Translations under genes and position numbers: made by a program
The notes under the pieces: model-generated
The model's database searches: none
The model's input: only the letters and a program-made list of their open reading frames with translations
Told to the model about the DNA's origin: nothing
Assembly (NCBI GenBank): GCA_949292945.1
Contig: CASFAX010000005.1
Span: forward strand, 1-64,000
Origin: an uncultured Bacillota bacterium
Lineage (GTDB): Bacteria > Bacillota > Clostridia > Peptostreptococcales > Anaerovoracaceae
Direction: 5' to 3'
Length of the DNA: 64,000 nucleotides
Part shown: piece by piece, positions 35,779 through 44,372 of the stretch
Numbering within the stretch: position 1 is the first letter of the stretch
Layout: each line of letters starts with the position of its first letter

Positions 35779-35827
35779 ACGTCCGTTGCCAGCTTTTGCT
35801 CGACGGTCGTTTTTTCGTTTTTGGAAA
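35779..35827 (+). terminator. terminator of the tRNA array
   Basis: ACGTCCGT (35779-35786) with ACGGTCGT (35803-35810), one T-T mismatch, then TTTTTT, CG and a second T run. Confidence 0.75.
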
Positions 35828-36329
35828 AGGCTGGCGGAAGCAGGCTTTGACATTTCGGAAAAGAAAATTGCTCTTCTGGGTGCGCTGAAAGATGGCTATG
35901 AACCTACGGATAGGGAATATGTTATGAGCGTCATTCCTAAGACCTACCGGCTTAAAGCTTCGCAGGACTGCCCCGAGGCCGGATTGATACGTGCAGATAT
36001 ATGGGAGCGTGAGGAGTACCTGAAAAAGGGAAATTGCGAGTACGACATGCCGGAGCACTATACCGTGAAGGGAGAAAAGGTACGCTCAAAATCAGAGGTA
36101 ACTATAGCGAATATGCTGTATGAAAAAGGCATCCCGTACAGGTATGAAGAGCAGCTCCAGCTTCGAAGCGGTAAGCTGGCCAGTCCTGATTTTACCGTTT
36201 ACGTAAAAAGTGAGGGACGGACAAAGCTTCTGGAACACTGTGGGACGTTTTCTTCACATATGAAGACATGAACGGGAACATAGATACCCGCGTTATCGAC
36301 CTGATGGTGGAAATTCACTTTAAATAGTG
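35828..36329 (+). pseudogene. remnant of a nuclease-like (PD-(D/E)XK type) hypothetical gene
   Basis: An open frame to 36271 encodes a fragment (RLAEAGFDISEKKIALL, later KGEKVRSKSEVTIANMLYEK, GIPYRYEEQLQL and SPDFTVYVK). These RSKSE, YRYE and PDFT motifs belong to a clostridial family that looks like a restriction-nuclease fold, in which an EHFG-type segment follows; here it reads EHCG and then leaves frame. A last piece in another frame (NIDTRVIDLMVEIHFK) stops at 36327. There is no start codon with a ribosome site, and the 5' end abuts the tRNA terminator. It is probably a dead fragment next to an integration-prone tRNA end. Confidence 0.55.
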
Positions 36330-36709
36330 AGTGTTGCAGTGTTTCATGGAAAGGAGTGCCTGGCTGCAAGGCCCCCTCCATTGCCCTTAAAGAGGGGGTG
36401 TTATCGTAGTAAATCCGGTTTAGCCGATTTTACGCTAACGATTTCAGCGCAAAATCTGAAGAAATGGAAATCTTGCTATAAGTGCTTTCGCTTTAACATG
36501 TCAAAATGGGATGTTCGTTATCGTAAAAAAATCGATATCGAAGTTTATACGATGAAACGGTTATAGAAGAATATTTCGCACAGGGGAAATTGCGATGAAG
36601 GGAAAAAACTGGAAGCAAAAGGTGGAGCCTGAAGGCTGTAAATATGGGGTTTGAGGGGAAAAGCTGAAGTGAAAATGTGAGGGTTGAGCTGAAAACTGAA
36701 ATGTAAACA
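36330..36709. other. gene-free stretch
   Basis: No supported gene. A GC hairpin CCCCCTC/GAGGGGG lies at about 36370-36400, and AT-rich sequence with short TTATCG motifs follows. It looks like decayed DNA between the tRNA-linked remnant and the rubrerythrin terminator. Confidence 0.4.
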
Positions 36710-36750
36710 GGGCCGCGGCATTAACGAAATAACGGTTAATGCTGCGGCCC
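36710..36750 (-). terminator. rubrerythrin terminator
   Basis: A 16-bp stem: GGGCCGCGGCATTAAC (36710-36725) with GTTAATGCTGCGGCCC (36735-36750), one G-T pair. On the minus strand it is followed by TGTTT. Confidence 0.8.
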
Positions 36751-36782
36751 CTCTGGACTCTTAATTCTTTTATAAGATATTT

Positions 36783-37322
36783 TTAGCCGAAGTATCTCTT
36801 CAGAAGGCCTTCGAATGCCTTTCCGTGTCTTGCTTCGTCTCTTGCCATTTCATGAACGGTGTCGTGGATAGCGTCCAGGTTAGCTGCCTTAGCTCTCTTT
36901 GCAAGGTCGAACTTGCCTGCGGTAGCGCCGTTCTCAGCATCGATTCTCATCTCCAGGTTCTTCTTGGTGCTGTCGGTTAATACTTCGCCGAGGAGTTCAG
37001 CAAACTTTGATGCATGCTCTGCTTCTTCGTAAGCTGCCTTTTCCCAGTAAAGTCCGATTTCAGGATATCCTTCTCTGTGAGCAACTCTTGCCATTGCAAG
37101 GTACATTCCTACTTCTGTGCACTCGCCTTCGAAGTTGGCTCTCAGGTCAGCCATGATGTCTTCGCTGGCGCCCTGAGCAACACCTACAACGTGCTCTGCG
37201 GCCCATTCTCTCTCGCCTTCCTGTGCCTTGAACTTCTCAGCTGGAGCCTTGCATACAGGACATGCTTCAGGCGGCTGATCTCCTTCATGTACGTATCCAC
37301 AAACTGTGCAAACCCATTTCAT
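36783..37322 (-). CDS. rubrerythrin, rubredoxin-first (reverse) type
   Basis: A 179-residue protein. Rubredoxin domain at the N-terminus with Cys 5, 8, 21 and 24 (CTVCG and CPVC), then a ferritin-like diiron domain from about 45 with [18 protein letters not shown] and DEARHGKAF metal ligands. It reduces hydrogen peroxide in anaerobes. Classical rubrerythrin has the rubredoxin domain at the C-terminus, so this is the reverse type. The start at 37322 has a perfect AAAGGAGGT 8 nt upstream; an upstream in-frame ATG is rejected. Confidence 0.93.
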   Translation of the reverse strand: MKWVCTVCGYVHEGDQPPEACPVCKAPAEKFKAQEGEREWAAEHVVGVAQGASEDIMADLRANFEGECTEVGMYLAMARVAHREGYPEIGLYWEKAAYEEAEHASKFAELLGEVLTDSTKKNLEMRIDAENGATAGKFDLAKRAKAANLDAIHDTVHEMARDEARHGKAFEGLLKRYFG

Positions 37323-37439
37323 AATAATTACCTCCTTTAAATTTAAAAAACATTTTTCGATTTCAACAATTACAAGCGGTGAACGAATCACGCACTATAG
37401 ATAATATACCACATTAGGGTGATGAGAAACAGAAGTAAT

Positions 37440-37955
37440 TTACTCTTCTGCCAAAATTCCTTTTTCTCTTAAGGAGTCGCATATAAGGTGAAATATCTCC
37501 TCGTCCGGGCAGCCTATTTTGTGAAAGTGAAGGCCTCCGGAAAGGACACTTAAAGGCTTGTCTGCGTCGCTTACCTTTTCCATGAAAAGCTTCACCTCAT
37601 ACCGGGACGAAATGCCCAGATGGCCTGTAAGCTGGCCGTATATGCCGTGGTCTACGCTGACGTCGATGACGGTGCCTCCGAAGTCCACTATGGTGTTAAG
37701 TTCCTCCTCAAGTCTGTCGCATCCGTGGCGACAGGCGATGACGGCGGTGAAAGGAAAGGCTTTTTTCTCAGCGCCCAGAAGGTATCCCCGCGCCGTCGCT
37801 TCTATCTTTTGTCCGGCGGCCCTGAGGACGCCGATATCTCCTACTATTATCTGTCTGCTTACTTTAAATTCTGAGGCCAGCTTTGATGCGCTGACAGGTA
37901 TGGTGCTTTCTGCAAGCAGGGACAAAATCTGCTCTCTCCGCTCTCTGGTATCCAT
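37440..37955 (-). CDS. niaR: NiaR-like nicotinate-responsive repressor (HTH plus 3H domain)
   Basis: A 171-residue repressor. Residues 1-60 hold an HTH_11 domain (PVSASKLASEFKVSRQIIVGD). Residues 70-171 hold a 3H domain named for its three conserved His (ACRHGCD, SVDHGIYG, GLHFHKIG), likely a metal-dependent nicotinate sensor. NiaR (YrxA) represses NAD precursor synthesis and uptake genes. It is divergent from an EIIC-like transporter and a perfect palindrome lies between them. Confidence 0.87.
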   Translation of the reverse strand: MDTRERREQILSLLAESTIPVSASKLASEFKVSRQIIVGDIGVLRAAGQKIEATARGYLLGAEKKAFPFTAVIACRHGCDRLEEELNTIVDFGGTVIDVSVDHGIYGQLTGHLGISSRYEVKLFMEKVSDADKPLSVLSGGLHFHKIGCPDEEIFHLICDSLREKGILAEE

Positions 37956-37982
37956 ATTTACCTCCGACTTTCCTACCAGCGG

Positions 37983-38011
37983 ATTATATCACACGATGCG
38001 GTAATTGACAA
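37983..38011 (-). promoter_or_regulatory. niaR promoter
   Basis: On the minus strand TTGTCA (38011-38006), 17-bp spacer, TATAAT (37988-37983). Confidence 0.7.
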
Positions 38012-38016
38012 TATCA

Positions 38017-38045
38017 TTGACATATGTCAAGACATATGGTAACAT
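38017..38045 (+). promoter_or_regulatory. promoter of the EIIC-like transporter gene
   Basis: TTGACA at 38017-38022, 17-bp spacer, TAACAT at 38040-38045. The palindromic operator covers the end of the -35 and the whole spacer. Confidence 0.75.
38021..38038. promoter_or_regulatory. palindromic operator, probably for NiaR
   Basis: CATATGTC-AA-GACATATG is a perfect 18-bp palindrome. It overlaps the transporter promoter and sits about 10 bp upstream of the niaR -35. NiaR as the binder is inferred from position. Confidence 0.65.
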
Positions 38046-38107
38046 ACAATTCGTTCGGCGTATCAGATTAAGGGAAAAATCCGATAAGGAAAACGGAGGA
38101 AGAAAAT

Positions 38108-39169
38108 ATGGATGTACAGCTTGAAACAGGTAAAGGCTTCAGAGCATTCCTTGCCCGTAAGGATATAGAATTTTCGGCAAAGCGCTACCTTCAGGACGCG
38201 CTTTCTGCAATGGCTCTGGGACTGTTTGCGTCCCTTCTCACAGGACTCATTATTAAAACCATTGGAGAGCAGGCCGCGGTCTTTGCAGGAGAAAGCAGTC
38301 TTACCGATTTACTCGTTTCCACCGGGCAGAAGGCTATGGACTACATGGGAGCTGCTGTGGGAGTGGCAGTGGCATGGGGTTTAAAGTCTCCCCCTCTTGT
38401 CATGTTTACAAGTGCCGTTACCGGAATGCTGGGAGCGGATCTGGGAGGGCCGGGAGGTGCTTTCATAGCCGTTGCCATAGGCGCGGAGCTGGGAAAGGCC
38501 GTTTCAAAGGAAACGAAGATAGACATAATAGTTACGCCTATTACCACCATGGCGGCAGGAGGAGCGGCGGCAGCTCTTGCCGGGCCTGCCATAGGAAAGC
38601 TGATGACGGGACTGGGAAGCGTCATAATGACTGCAACGGAGTGGCAGCCTTTTGCTTTTGGAATAGTTATCTCAGTAATAGTGGGGCTGGTGCTGACGGC
38701 TCCCATATCCAGCGCGGCTCTCTGCATAATGCTGGATCTTTCAGGACTTGCAGCAGGCGCAGCAACCGCCGGCTGCTGCGCCCAGATGATAGGCTTTGCA
38801 GTAACCAGCTATAAGGACAACGGACTGGGTGGATCCTTTGCCATAGGAATCGGAACCTCCATGCTTCAGATTTCCAACATATTTAAAAATCCATGGATAC
38901 TCCTTCCGCCTACCCTTGCCGCTGCTGTTACGGGGCCCATAGCGACGGTGGTTCTTACCATGACCAATAACGCCATGGGAGCAGGCATGGGAACGTCGGG
39001 ACTTGTGGGCCAGATAGGAACCTTTACGGACATGGGATTTTCCGCGGATGTGGCCCTGAAGGTTGCAGCTGTCCAGTTCCTGCTTCCGGGAGTTCTTTCC
39101 CTCGTATTTGACAGAGGGCTCAGGAAAGCCGGAAAGATAAAGGACGGCGATTACAGACTTGAAATGTAG
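38108..39169 (+). CDS. EIIC-like (PTS_EIIC_2 family) membrane transporter
   Basis: A 353-residue membrane protein with about ten helices and Gly/Ala-rich reentrant-like segments (GADLGGPGGAF, GAGMGTSGLVGQIG), as in the PTS_EIIC_2 family. No PTS phosphorylation domains are fused and none are encoded nearby, so it may act as a plain transporter. GGAGGA precedes ATG 38108. Its promoter carries the palindrome next to niaR, so a niacin or related precursor is the best guess for the substrate. That guess is from context only. Confidence 0.8.
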   Translation: MDVQLETGKGFRAFLARKDIEFSAKRYLQDALSAMALGLFASLLTGLIIKTIGEQAAVFAGESSLTDLLVSTGQKAMDYMGAAVGVAVAWGLKSPPLVMFTSAVTGMLGADLGGPGGAFIAVAIGAELGKAVSKETKIDIIVTPITTMAAGGAAAALAGPAIGKLMTGLGSVIMTATEWQPFAFGIVISVIVGLVLTAPISSAALCIMLDLSGLAAGAATAGCCAQMIGFAVTSYKDNGLGGSFAIGIGTSMLQISNIFKNPWILLPPTLAAAVTGPIATVVLTMTNNAMGAGMGTSGLVGQIGTFTDMGFSADVALKVAAVQFLLPGVLSLVFDRGLRKAGKIKDGDYRLEM

Positions 39170-39188
39170 GATTAAAATGTAGTATAAT
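39159..39188 (+). promoter_or_regulatory. possible promoter of the solute-binding protein gene
   Basis: TTGAAA at 39159-39164, 18-bp spacer, TATAAT at 39183-39188. It lies before, not after, the terminator hairpin at 39201, so transcripts would meet a terminator at once. Confidence 0.5.
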
Positions 39189-39200
39189 TAACAAGTACTG

Positions 39201-39229
39201 CGGTGATTGGATAACAGTCACCGTTTTTT
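39201..39229 (+). terminator. intrinsic terminator or attenuator
   Basis: CGGTGA (39201-39206) with TCACCG (39218-39223), then six T. It may end the transporter mRNA or attenuate the next gene. Confidence 0.7.
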
Positions 39230-39246
39230 GAGATATAGGGGAATTT

Positions 39247-40491
39247 ATGATTTGCAAGATTAAAAAGACAGCTCTAGCAGCGGCTTTGCTGATTCTGGCT
39301 CTGACCGTTACAGGCTGCACTACTTTTGATAATTTTAAGAACGCCTTCTTTGCGGACAGTTCGTCCGGGGACAAGGTGATAATAGGAGTTTTAGAGCCTC
39401 AGTCCGGAGAATACAGCGACAAGGGGAAAGCCGAAATCGAAGGAATAGAGCTTGCCCACGACATAAAGGGAGAAATCGGAGGAAAGGAAATCGAGCTCAT
39501 ATACGGGGACACACAGAGCAGCGTTTACGTTACGGAAAGCGTTGTCACCGACATGGTAAGCAAGAATCCGGACGTGGTCCTGGGAGCCTACGGCGATGCG
39601 GCCACCCTTACGGCAAGCAAAATCCTTGAAGAAGAGATGATTCCTGCCATAACCATATCGGCTACCAATCCGCTGATTACCCAGAACAGCGACTACTATT
39701 TCAGAATGAGCTTTACCGATTCCCTCCAGGGAGACGCTGTAGCCCAGTACGTAAAAGGCGCTCTGGGGCAGAGCAGCGCAGTTCTTCTCAGGGTGGACGG
39801 AGACGAGATATATAACGAGATAATCCGCCAGTTCAGGGACACGTTTGCCAGTCTTACGGGAAGCGAAGACAGCGTGATAACAGTAAGCGCCGCAATGGAC
39901 AGGAAGAACTACGACGAGTATCTGGAAGCCATAGGAGAGTGCGGAGCCAAAGTCGTATTTGCGCCGATATCCCTTACGGATGCTGAAAAGATGTTTCAAA
40001 GTGCCGAAAAGCTGGGTATGTACGACTTGGAGTTCATAGGCCCTCTGTCATGGCACGGTGAGGAGCTTCAGAAGCTTCACGAGAAGTATCCGAAGCTTTC
40101 CATAAGCGTCGTGACCGATTACAGCGAGGCTGCTTCAGCGTCCTCGGATCAGGACGATTTTGTTACGGCCTACAGGGAGAAGTACGGAAAGGATCCGACA
40201 GAGGAAGCCGCCAGGGCATACGATGCGTACATGATAGCGGTGGAAGCCCTTGAAAGAAGCGGAGGACTGTCGGGAGAATACTTGAGAGACGAAATAGCGG
40301 CGACCAGGGACTACGACGGCGTGTCGGGGACGGTAACATTTAACGAGAGAGGCGAGGCGTCAAAGCCTGTAAGCATAGACAAATACAGCGGAGGACGGCT
40401 CATGACCGTGTTCAAGTCGGCAGCTGCAGCAGGAGAGATAGTGGAGGACCCTATCGCTGCCGCGGCAGGGGATGCGGCTTCGAAAGGTTAA
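39247..40491 (+). CDS. LivJ-type solute-binding lipoprotein (orphan)
   Basis: A 414-residue type I periplasmic-binding-fold protein with a lipoprotein signal: MICKIKKTALAAALLILAL and lipobox VTGC (Cys near residue 24). Mature landmarks: IGVLEPQSGEYSDKGKAEIEG, DTQSSVYVTESVV, AISATNPLIT-like TISATNPLITQNS. It belongs to the branched-chain amino acid/urea-binding family. No ABC permease or ATPase genes are adjacent, so it is an orphan; it may feed a transporter encoded elsewhere or act as a sensor. Confidence 0.88.
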   Translation: MICKIKKTALAAALLILALTVTGCTTFDNFKNAFFADSSSGDKVIIGVLEPQSGEYSDKGKAEIEGIELAHDIKGEIGGKEIELIYGDTQSSVYVTESVVTDMVSKNPDVVLGAYGDAATLTASKILEEEMIPAITISATNPLITQNSDYYFRMSFTDSLQGDAVAQYVKGALGQSSAVLLRVDGDEIYNEIIRQFRDTFASLTGSEDSVITVSAAMDRKNYDEYLEAIGECGAKVVFAPISLTDAEKMFQSAEKLGMYDLEFIGPLSWHGEELQKLHEKYPKLSISVVTDYSEAASASSDQDDFVTAYREKYGKDPTEEAARAYDAYMIAVEALERSGGLSGEYLRDEIAATRDYDGVSGTVTFNERGEASKPVSIDKYSGGRLMTVFKSAAAAGEIVEDPIAAAAGDAASKG

Positions 40492-40501
40492 ACAGGGAAT
40501 A

Positions 40502-40530
40502 TTGCGGCTTTTAAGGAGCCGGGATAATAT
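40502..40530 (+). promoter_or_regulatory. possible promoter of the NifU-like gene
   Basis: TTGCGG at 40502-40507, 17-bp spacer, TAATAT at 40525-40530. The spacer contains a small CGGCT/AGCCG hairpin. Confidence 0.4.
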
Positions 40531-40559
40531 ATACAATGTATTTTAAAGGAGAAAAAATC

Positions 40560-40784
40560 ATGGAACAGAAAATAAGAGAAGCGCTTGATCAGATCAGACC
40601 GATTCTTCAGAGAGACGGAGGAGACCTGGAATTCGTAGAGATGACGGAGGATAACGTTGTAAGGGTAAGACTGCAGGGACACTGCGCAGGCTGCCCGGGA
40701 GCCACCATGACTCTCAAAGCCGTTATCGAAAAGATTCTCAAGGAGAACTTCCCTGAAGTCAAAGCTGTAGAGGCAGTTCAGTAA
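40560..40784 (+). CDS. NifU C-terminal domain protein (Fe-S carrier)
   Basis: A 74-residue protein equal to the NifU C-terminal/NfuA domain, with the CxxC cluster motif GHCAGCPGATMTL. Such proteins carry or transfer 4Fe-4S clusters. ATG 40560 has AAAGGAG 8 nt upstream and starts MEQKIREALDQIRP; an earlier in-frame ATG is rejected. It is followed by a peptidase gene after 32 bp. Confidence 0.92.
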   Translation: MEQKIREALDQIRPILQRDGGDLEFVEMTEDNVVRVRLQGHCAGCPGATMTLKAVIEKILKENFPEVKAVEAVQ

Positions 40785-40816
40785 ATCACATAACGGACGT
40801 TTTTTCGAGGGACGAA

Positions 40817-42259
40817 ATGGAATATAAGGATTTAATTGAGAAAAATTTCGACGTTGAGGTGGAAGCCCTTCAAAGGATAGTTTCCATACGCAGCGTGGGA
40901 GAGCCTGAGGTGACTTCTGAAAGCGAGGTATATCCTTTCGGCGAAGGCGTTCAGAAGTGCTTTGAGGAAATCCTGAAGCTGGGAGAAGAGCTTGGATTCA
41001 CGCCATATAACGCCGATAATTACGGCGGACACATAGAGTTCGGCGAAGGAGACGAGGTACTTGGAATACTGGGCCACCTTGACGTGGTGCCGGAAGGCAC
41101 GGGCTGGAGCTTCGATCCGTACAGCGCAGCCGTTTCAGACGGCTACATCTACGGACGGGGAACCCAGGATGACAAGGGCCCTGTAATTGTAGCTCTCTTT
41201 GCCATGAAGGCCTTAAAGGATGCAGGCTTTGAGCCTGAAAGAAAGATAAGACTCATATTGGGCCTGGACGAGGAGACGGCGTGGAAGGGAATGTACTATT
41301 ACCTGGACAAAGCCGGAGCTCCCGATTTCGGATTCACTCCCGACGCGGACTTTCCTGGACTTAATGGAGAGAAGGGCATAATGAGCTTTACCCTTGTGAA
41401 GAAGTTCGCGGAAAAGAAGCTTAACGGCCTTTCGCTGAGGAGCCTTTCGGGGGGCAGCGCATCCAACATGGTTGCAGAAGGCGCGAGAGCGGTGGTTATG
41501 TCTGGCGATGAGAAGGCATACGACGACATAAAGGCTCTGGCTGAAACGTACAGAAGCGAGACGAAGAGAAACCTTAGCGTAAAGCGGATGGGAAAGAGCC
41601 TTGAGATTACGGCAAAGGGAATTTCCGCTCACGGAGCTACGCCGGATGCCGGCCTTAACGCCATCTCCATAATCATGGACTTTCTGGGAAAGCTTAACTT
41701 TTCCGACGAGGAGGTAAACGACTACGTCGCATTCTACAACGATTACATCGGATTTGACGTTCACGGGGAAAGGTTCGGCTGCGCTTTTGAGGATGACAAG
41801 TCGGGAAAGCTGACCCTTAACGTGGGCATTGCAGAATTTGACAGAAAATCCATGAGCCTTACCATAAACGTCAGGTACCCGGTAACGTACACGGCCGAGC
41901 AGGTATACGAAGGCTTTGCTCATCTGGTGGAAAAGTACAACATGGGAATCGTCAAGGAAAAGGAGCAGGCGCCGATTTATATGGAGCCTGACAGCCCGAT
42001 GATAACGACGCTGAGAGAAATCTACGCGGAGAATTCAGGAGATTACGAAAGCAGTCCGAAGGTCATAGGCGGCGGAACGTACGCAAGGTGCGCGGACAAT
42101 ATCATCGCCTTTGGCGCCCTTTTCCCGGGAGACGAGGACAGGATGCACCAGAAGGACGAGAGACTTTCCCTGAAGAGACTGAAGGACGCGACGAAAATCT
42201 ATGCAGACGCCATATATAAGCTGGCGCAGAAGGATTTTCCCGTTCCGGGAAGGGAGTAG
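40817..42259 (+). CDS. M20 family dipeptidase (PepV/Sapep-like)
   Basis: A 480-residue zinc or manganese dipeptidase. Metal-site motifs: GHLDVVPEG near residue 90, GRGTQDDKGP near 114, and LDEETAWKG near 151. A lid-domain HGATPDAG and a final metal His in DEDRMHQKDE follow. PepV-type enzymes cleave dipeptides in the cytosol. The next gene starts 7 bp downstream. Confidence 0.9.
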   Translation: MEYKDLIEKNFDVEVEALQRIVSIRSVGEPEVTSESEVYPFGEGVQKCFEEILKLGEELGFTPYNADNYGGHIEFGEGDEVLGILGHLDVVPEGTGWSFDPYSAAVSDGYIYGRGTQDDKGPVIVALFAMKALKDAGFEPERKIRLILGLDEETAWKGMYYYLDKAGAPDFGFTPDADFPGLNGEKGIMSFTLVKKFAEKKLNGLSLRSLSGGSASNMVAEGARAVVMSGDEKAYDDIKALAETYRSETKRNLSVKRMGKSLEITAKGISAHGATPDAGLNAISIIMDFLGKLNFSDEEVNDYVAFYNDYIGFDVHGERFGCAFEDDKSGKLTLNVGIAEFDRKSMSLTINVRYPVTYTAEQVYEGFAHLVEKYNMGIVKEKEQAPIYMEPDSPMITTLREIYAENSGDYESSPKVIGGGTYARCADNIIAFGALFPGDEDRMHQKDERLSLKRLKDATKIYADAIYKLAQKDFPVPGRE

Positions 42260-42265
42260 CCGGAT

Positions 42266-42802
42266 ATGAAGAACAGTTCAACTGCCAGAATGGCTAAGAT
42301 GGCCATGATGGCGGCGGTTTCATGCGTACTGGTTCTGCTCATAAGGATACCGTTTACGCCGCTGCCGTTTCTGGTTTACGATCCGGCTGACATACCTATC
42401 TATATAACGACTTTTGCCATGGGACCGGGAGCCGGAGTCATACTCACCCTGGTGGTAAGCTTTATTCAGGCTTTCGTGCTGGGCGGCGACGGAGTTTACG
42501 GGTTTCTCATGCACGTTCTGGCTACGGCGGTGTTTGCCATAGTTGCAGGCTTCATGTACAAGCACAAAAAGACAAAGAAGGAAGCTGTCATGGCTCTCCT
42601 TTCGGGCCTTGTCGTCATGGTTTTAGTCATGTGCGTTGCAAACATATTCATAACGCCTATGTTCATGGGAACGCCGAGGGAGGCTGTAATAGAGCTTCTG
42701 CCTCTCATAGCTCTCTTTAACGTGCTCAAAGGCGGAATAAACGGAATCGTCACCTTCGTGGTGTATAAGCGGATTTCCGGTTTCCTGCACAGAGGAATAT
42801 AA
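42266..42802 (+). CDS. ECF transporter S component (RibU-like)
   Basis: A 178-residue membrane protein with about six helices. The S-component signature YDPADIPIYI occurs near residues 36-45, and the layout resembles RibU, the riboflavin-binding subunit of ECF transporters. The FMN riboswitch often found before ribU is absent, and the gene is packed in an operon, so the vitamin specificity is uncertain. A shared ECF energising module must be encoded elsewhere. Confidence 0.8.
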   Translation: MKNSSTARMAKMAMMAAVSCVLVLLIRIPFTPLPFLVYDPADIPIYITTFAMGPGAGVILTLVVSFIQAFVLGGDGVYGFLMHVLATAVFAIVAGFMYKHKKTKKEAVMALLSGLVVMVLVMCVANIFITPMFMGTPREAVIELLPLIALFNVLKGGINGIVTFVVYKRISGFLHRGI

Positions 42803-43222
42803 ATGATAGAAAAGGTTATAAAAAACGAGGAGGACTGCCGCGATTTCGGGCTCGCTCTGGCCGAAAGGCTGAAGCCGGGAGACGTGGTGGCCCTCATCGG
42901 GGATCTGGGAGTGGGAAAGACCACTCTGACAAAATATATAGCTCAGGGGCTTGGCATCAGTGAAATGATAACAAGCCCTACTTTTACTGTTGTCTGCGAA
43001 TACCGTTCGGGAAGGCTGCCCCTTTACCACATGGATGTATACCGCCTGGAAAATGCCGGAGACGTCTTTGAAAGCGGCATAGAGGAGTACATGGACGGAA
43101 AAGGCGTTTGCATAATCGAATGGGCGGACATGGTAGCCGAGATTCTGCCGGATGACACCATCTGCGTGTTCATGGAGTACGGCGAAAATGAAGGAGAAAG
43201 AATTTACAGATGCGCATTTTAA
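42803..43222 (+). CDS. tsaE: tRNA t6A synthesis ATPase TsaE
   Basis: A 139-residue P-loop protein with Walker A GDLGVGKTT (residues 33-41), SPTFTVV and the conserved YHMDVYRL, and IEWAD as Walker B region. It supports the TsaB-TsaD complex that makes threonylcarbamoyladenosine at tRNA position 37. It begins directly at the stop of the upstream gene and overlaps tsaB by 13 bp. Confidence 0.95.
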   Translation: MIEKVIKNEEDCRDFGLALAERLKPGDVVALIGDLGVGKTTLTKYIAQGLGISEMITSPTFTVVCEYRSGRLPLYHMDVYRLENAGDVFESGIEEYMDGKGVCIIEWADMVAEILPDDTICVFMEYGENEGERIYRCAF

Positions 43223-43923
43223 GCTTTGAAACTACGGGACAGCTGGGCTCGGCAGCCCTTACGGCAAGCGATGGAACCGTGAAGCAGCTTTTTACGACGG
43301 GAAGGATGGATCACCTTAAGGAGCTCACGCCTATGGCAAAAGAGCTTCTGGATGAAGAGGGAATTTCCCCCGCAGAACTCGATGCGGTGGCTGTTTCAAA
43401 AGGGCCGGGAAGCTTTACGGGAATCAGAATAGGCGTAACGTCTGCAAGGACTTTTGCTCAGGCATCGGGCAAAAAGTGCATAGCTGTATCTTCTTTGGAT
43501 ATATTCAGGCAGAAGGCCGGAGCTGACAGGAAGGTGGCAGTAATATTCAACGCCAGAAGAGGACAGGTTTACGGAGCGGTCTTCGGTAACGACGGAGGGG
43601 AAATACTGGCGCCGGGGCCTTACATGCTGACAGACGTTCTGGAAGCGGTTAAAGGTTTTGACGATGTCGTCTTCTTCGGGGACGGGACGGACGCATATGA
43701 AGAGGCCATGGAAGGCCAGAAGGTAGCAGACGTTTCCGAAAGGTATCAGACGGCTGAGATGGTTGCAAAAGAAGCGCTGCACCTTTTGGCGGAAGGAAAG
43801 ACTTCGGACTACGAAAACGTCATGCCCGACTACATGAGGAGAGCGGAAGCGGAAGTGAAGCTGGAGGACGGAACCCTTCAGAAGATGAGGGAAGCCAAGC
43901 TTGCCAGGTTCAAACTGAGATAG
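43210..43923 (+). CDS. tsaB: t6A synthesis protein TsaB
   Basis: A 237-residue ASKHA-fold protein with SFETTG at the N-terminus, SKGPGSFTGIRIGVTSART as the family hallmark and ARRGQVYGA. It is the scaffold partner of TsaD. It overlaps tsaE and is 2 bp before rimI. Confidence 0.95.
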   Translation: MRILSFETTGQLGSAALTASDGTVKQLFTTGRMDHLKELTPMAKELLDEEGISPAELDAVAVSKGPGSFTGIRIGVTSARTFAQASGKKCIAVSSLDIFRQKAGADRKVAVIFNARRGQVYGAVFGNDGGEILAPGPYMLTDVLEAVKGFDDVVFFGDGTDAYEEAMEGQKVADVSERYQTAEMVAKEALHLLAEGKTSDYENVMPDYMRRAEAEVKLEDGTLQKMREAKLARFKLR

Positions 43924-43925
43924 AC

Positions 43926-44372
43926 ATGAAAGCGAGATTTGCAGAAGAAAGAGACCTTCCGGCTATGGCGGAAATAGAGAGAAGATGCTTTCACACCCCA
44001 TGGTCAGAGGAAGTTCTGAGAGAAGATATGACGGGAAACCCCATGTCCGTGTACATAGTCCTCGACGCAGATGACGGTGAAGTTGCAGGATACATGAGCT
44101 TCTGGCAGATATTTGACGAGGGGCACATAAACAACGTGGCGGTGCTTCCCGAATACAGAAGGAGACACGGAGCATCGGAGCTTCTGGAATTTATGACAGC
44201 GGTTTCTGAGGAAAGGGGAATTTCGAGCCACACCCTGGAAGTCAGAGCGTCAAACGAAGGAGCCATAAGCCTTTACAGGAAGTTCGGCTTTGAAGAAGCC
44301 GGAGTGAGGCGGGGGTATTACGAGGATGACGGAGAAGACGCAATTATAATGTGGAGGAACCATGAAGGATAA
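43926..44372 (+). CDS. rimI: ribosomal protein S18 alanine acetyltransferase RimI
   Basis: A 148-residue GNAT enzyme with CFHTPWSEEVLRED, INNVAVLPEYRRRHGASEL (acetyl-CoA loop) and NEGAISLYRKFGFEE. RimI acetylates the N-terminal alanine of S18. Its place between tsaB and tsaD is the standard Bacillota order. It overlaps tsaD by 11 bp. Confidence 0.93.
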   Translation: MKARFAEERDLPAMAEIERRCFHTPWSEEVLREDMTGNPMSVYIVLDADDGEVAGYMSFWQIFDEGHINNVAVLPEYRRRHGASELLEFMTAVSEERGISSHTLEVRASNEGAISLYRKFGFEEAGVRRGYYEDDGEDAIIMWRNHEG

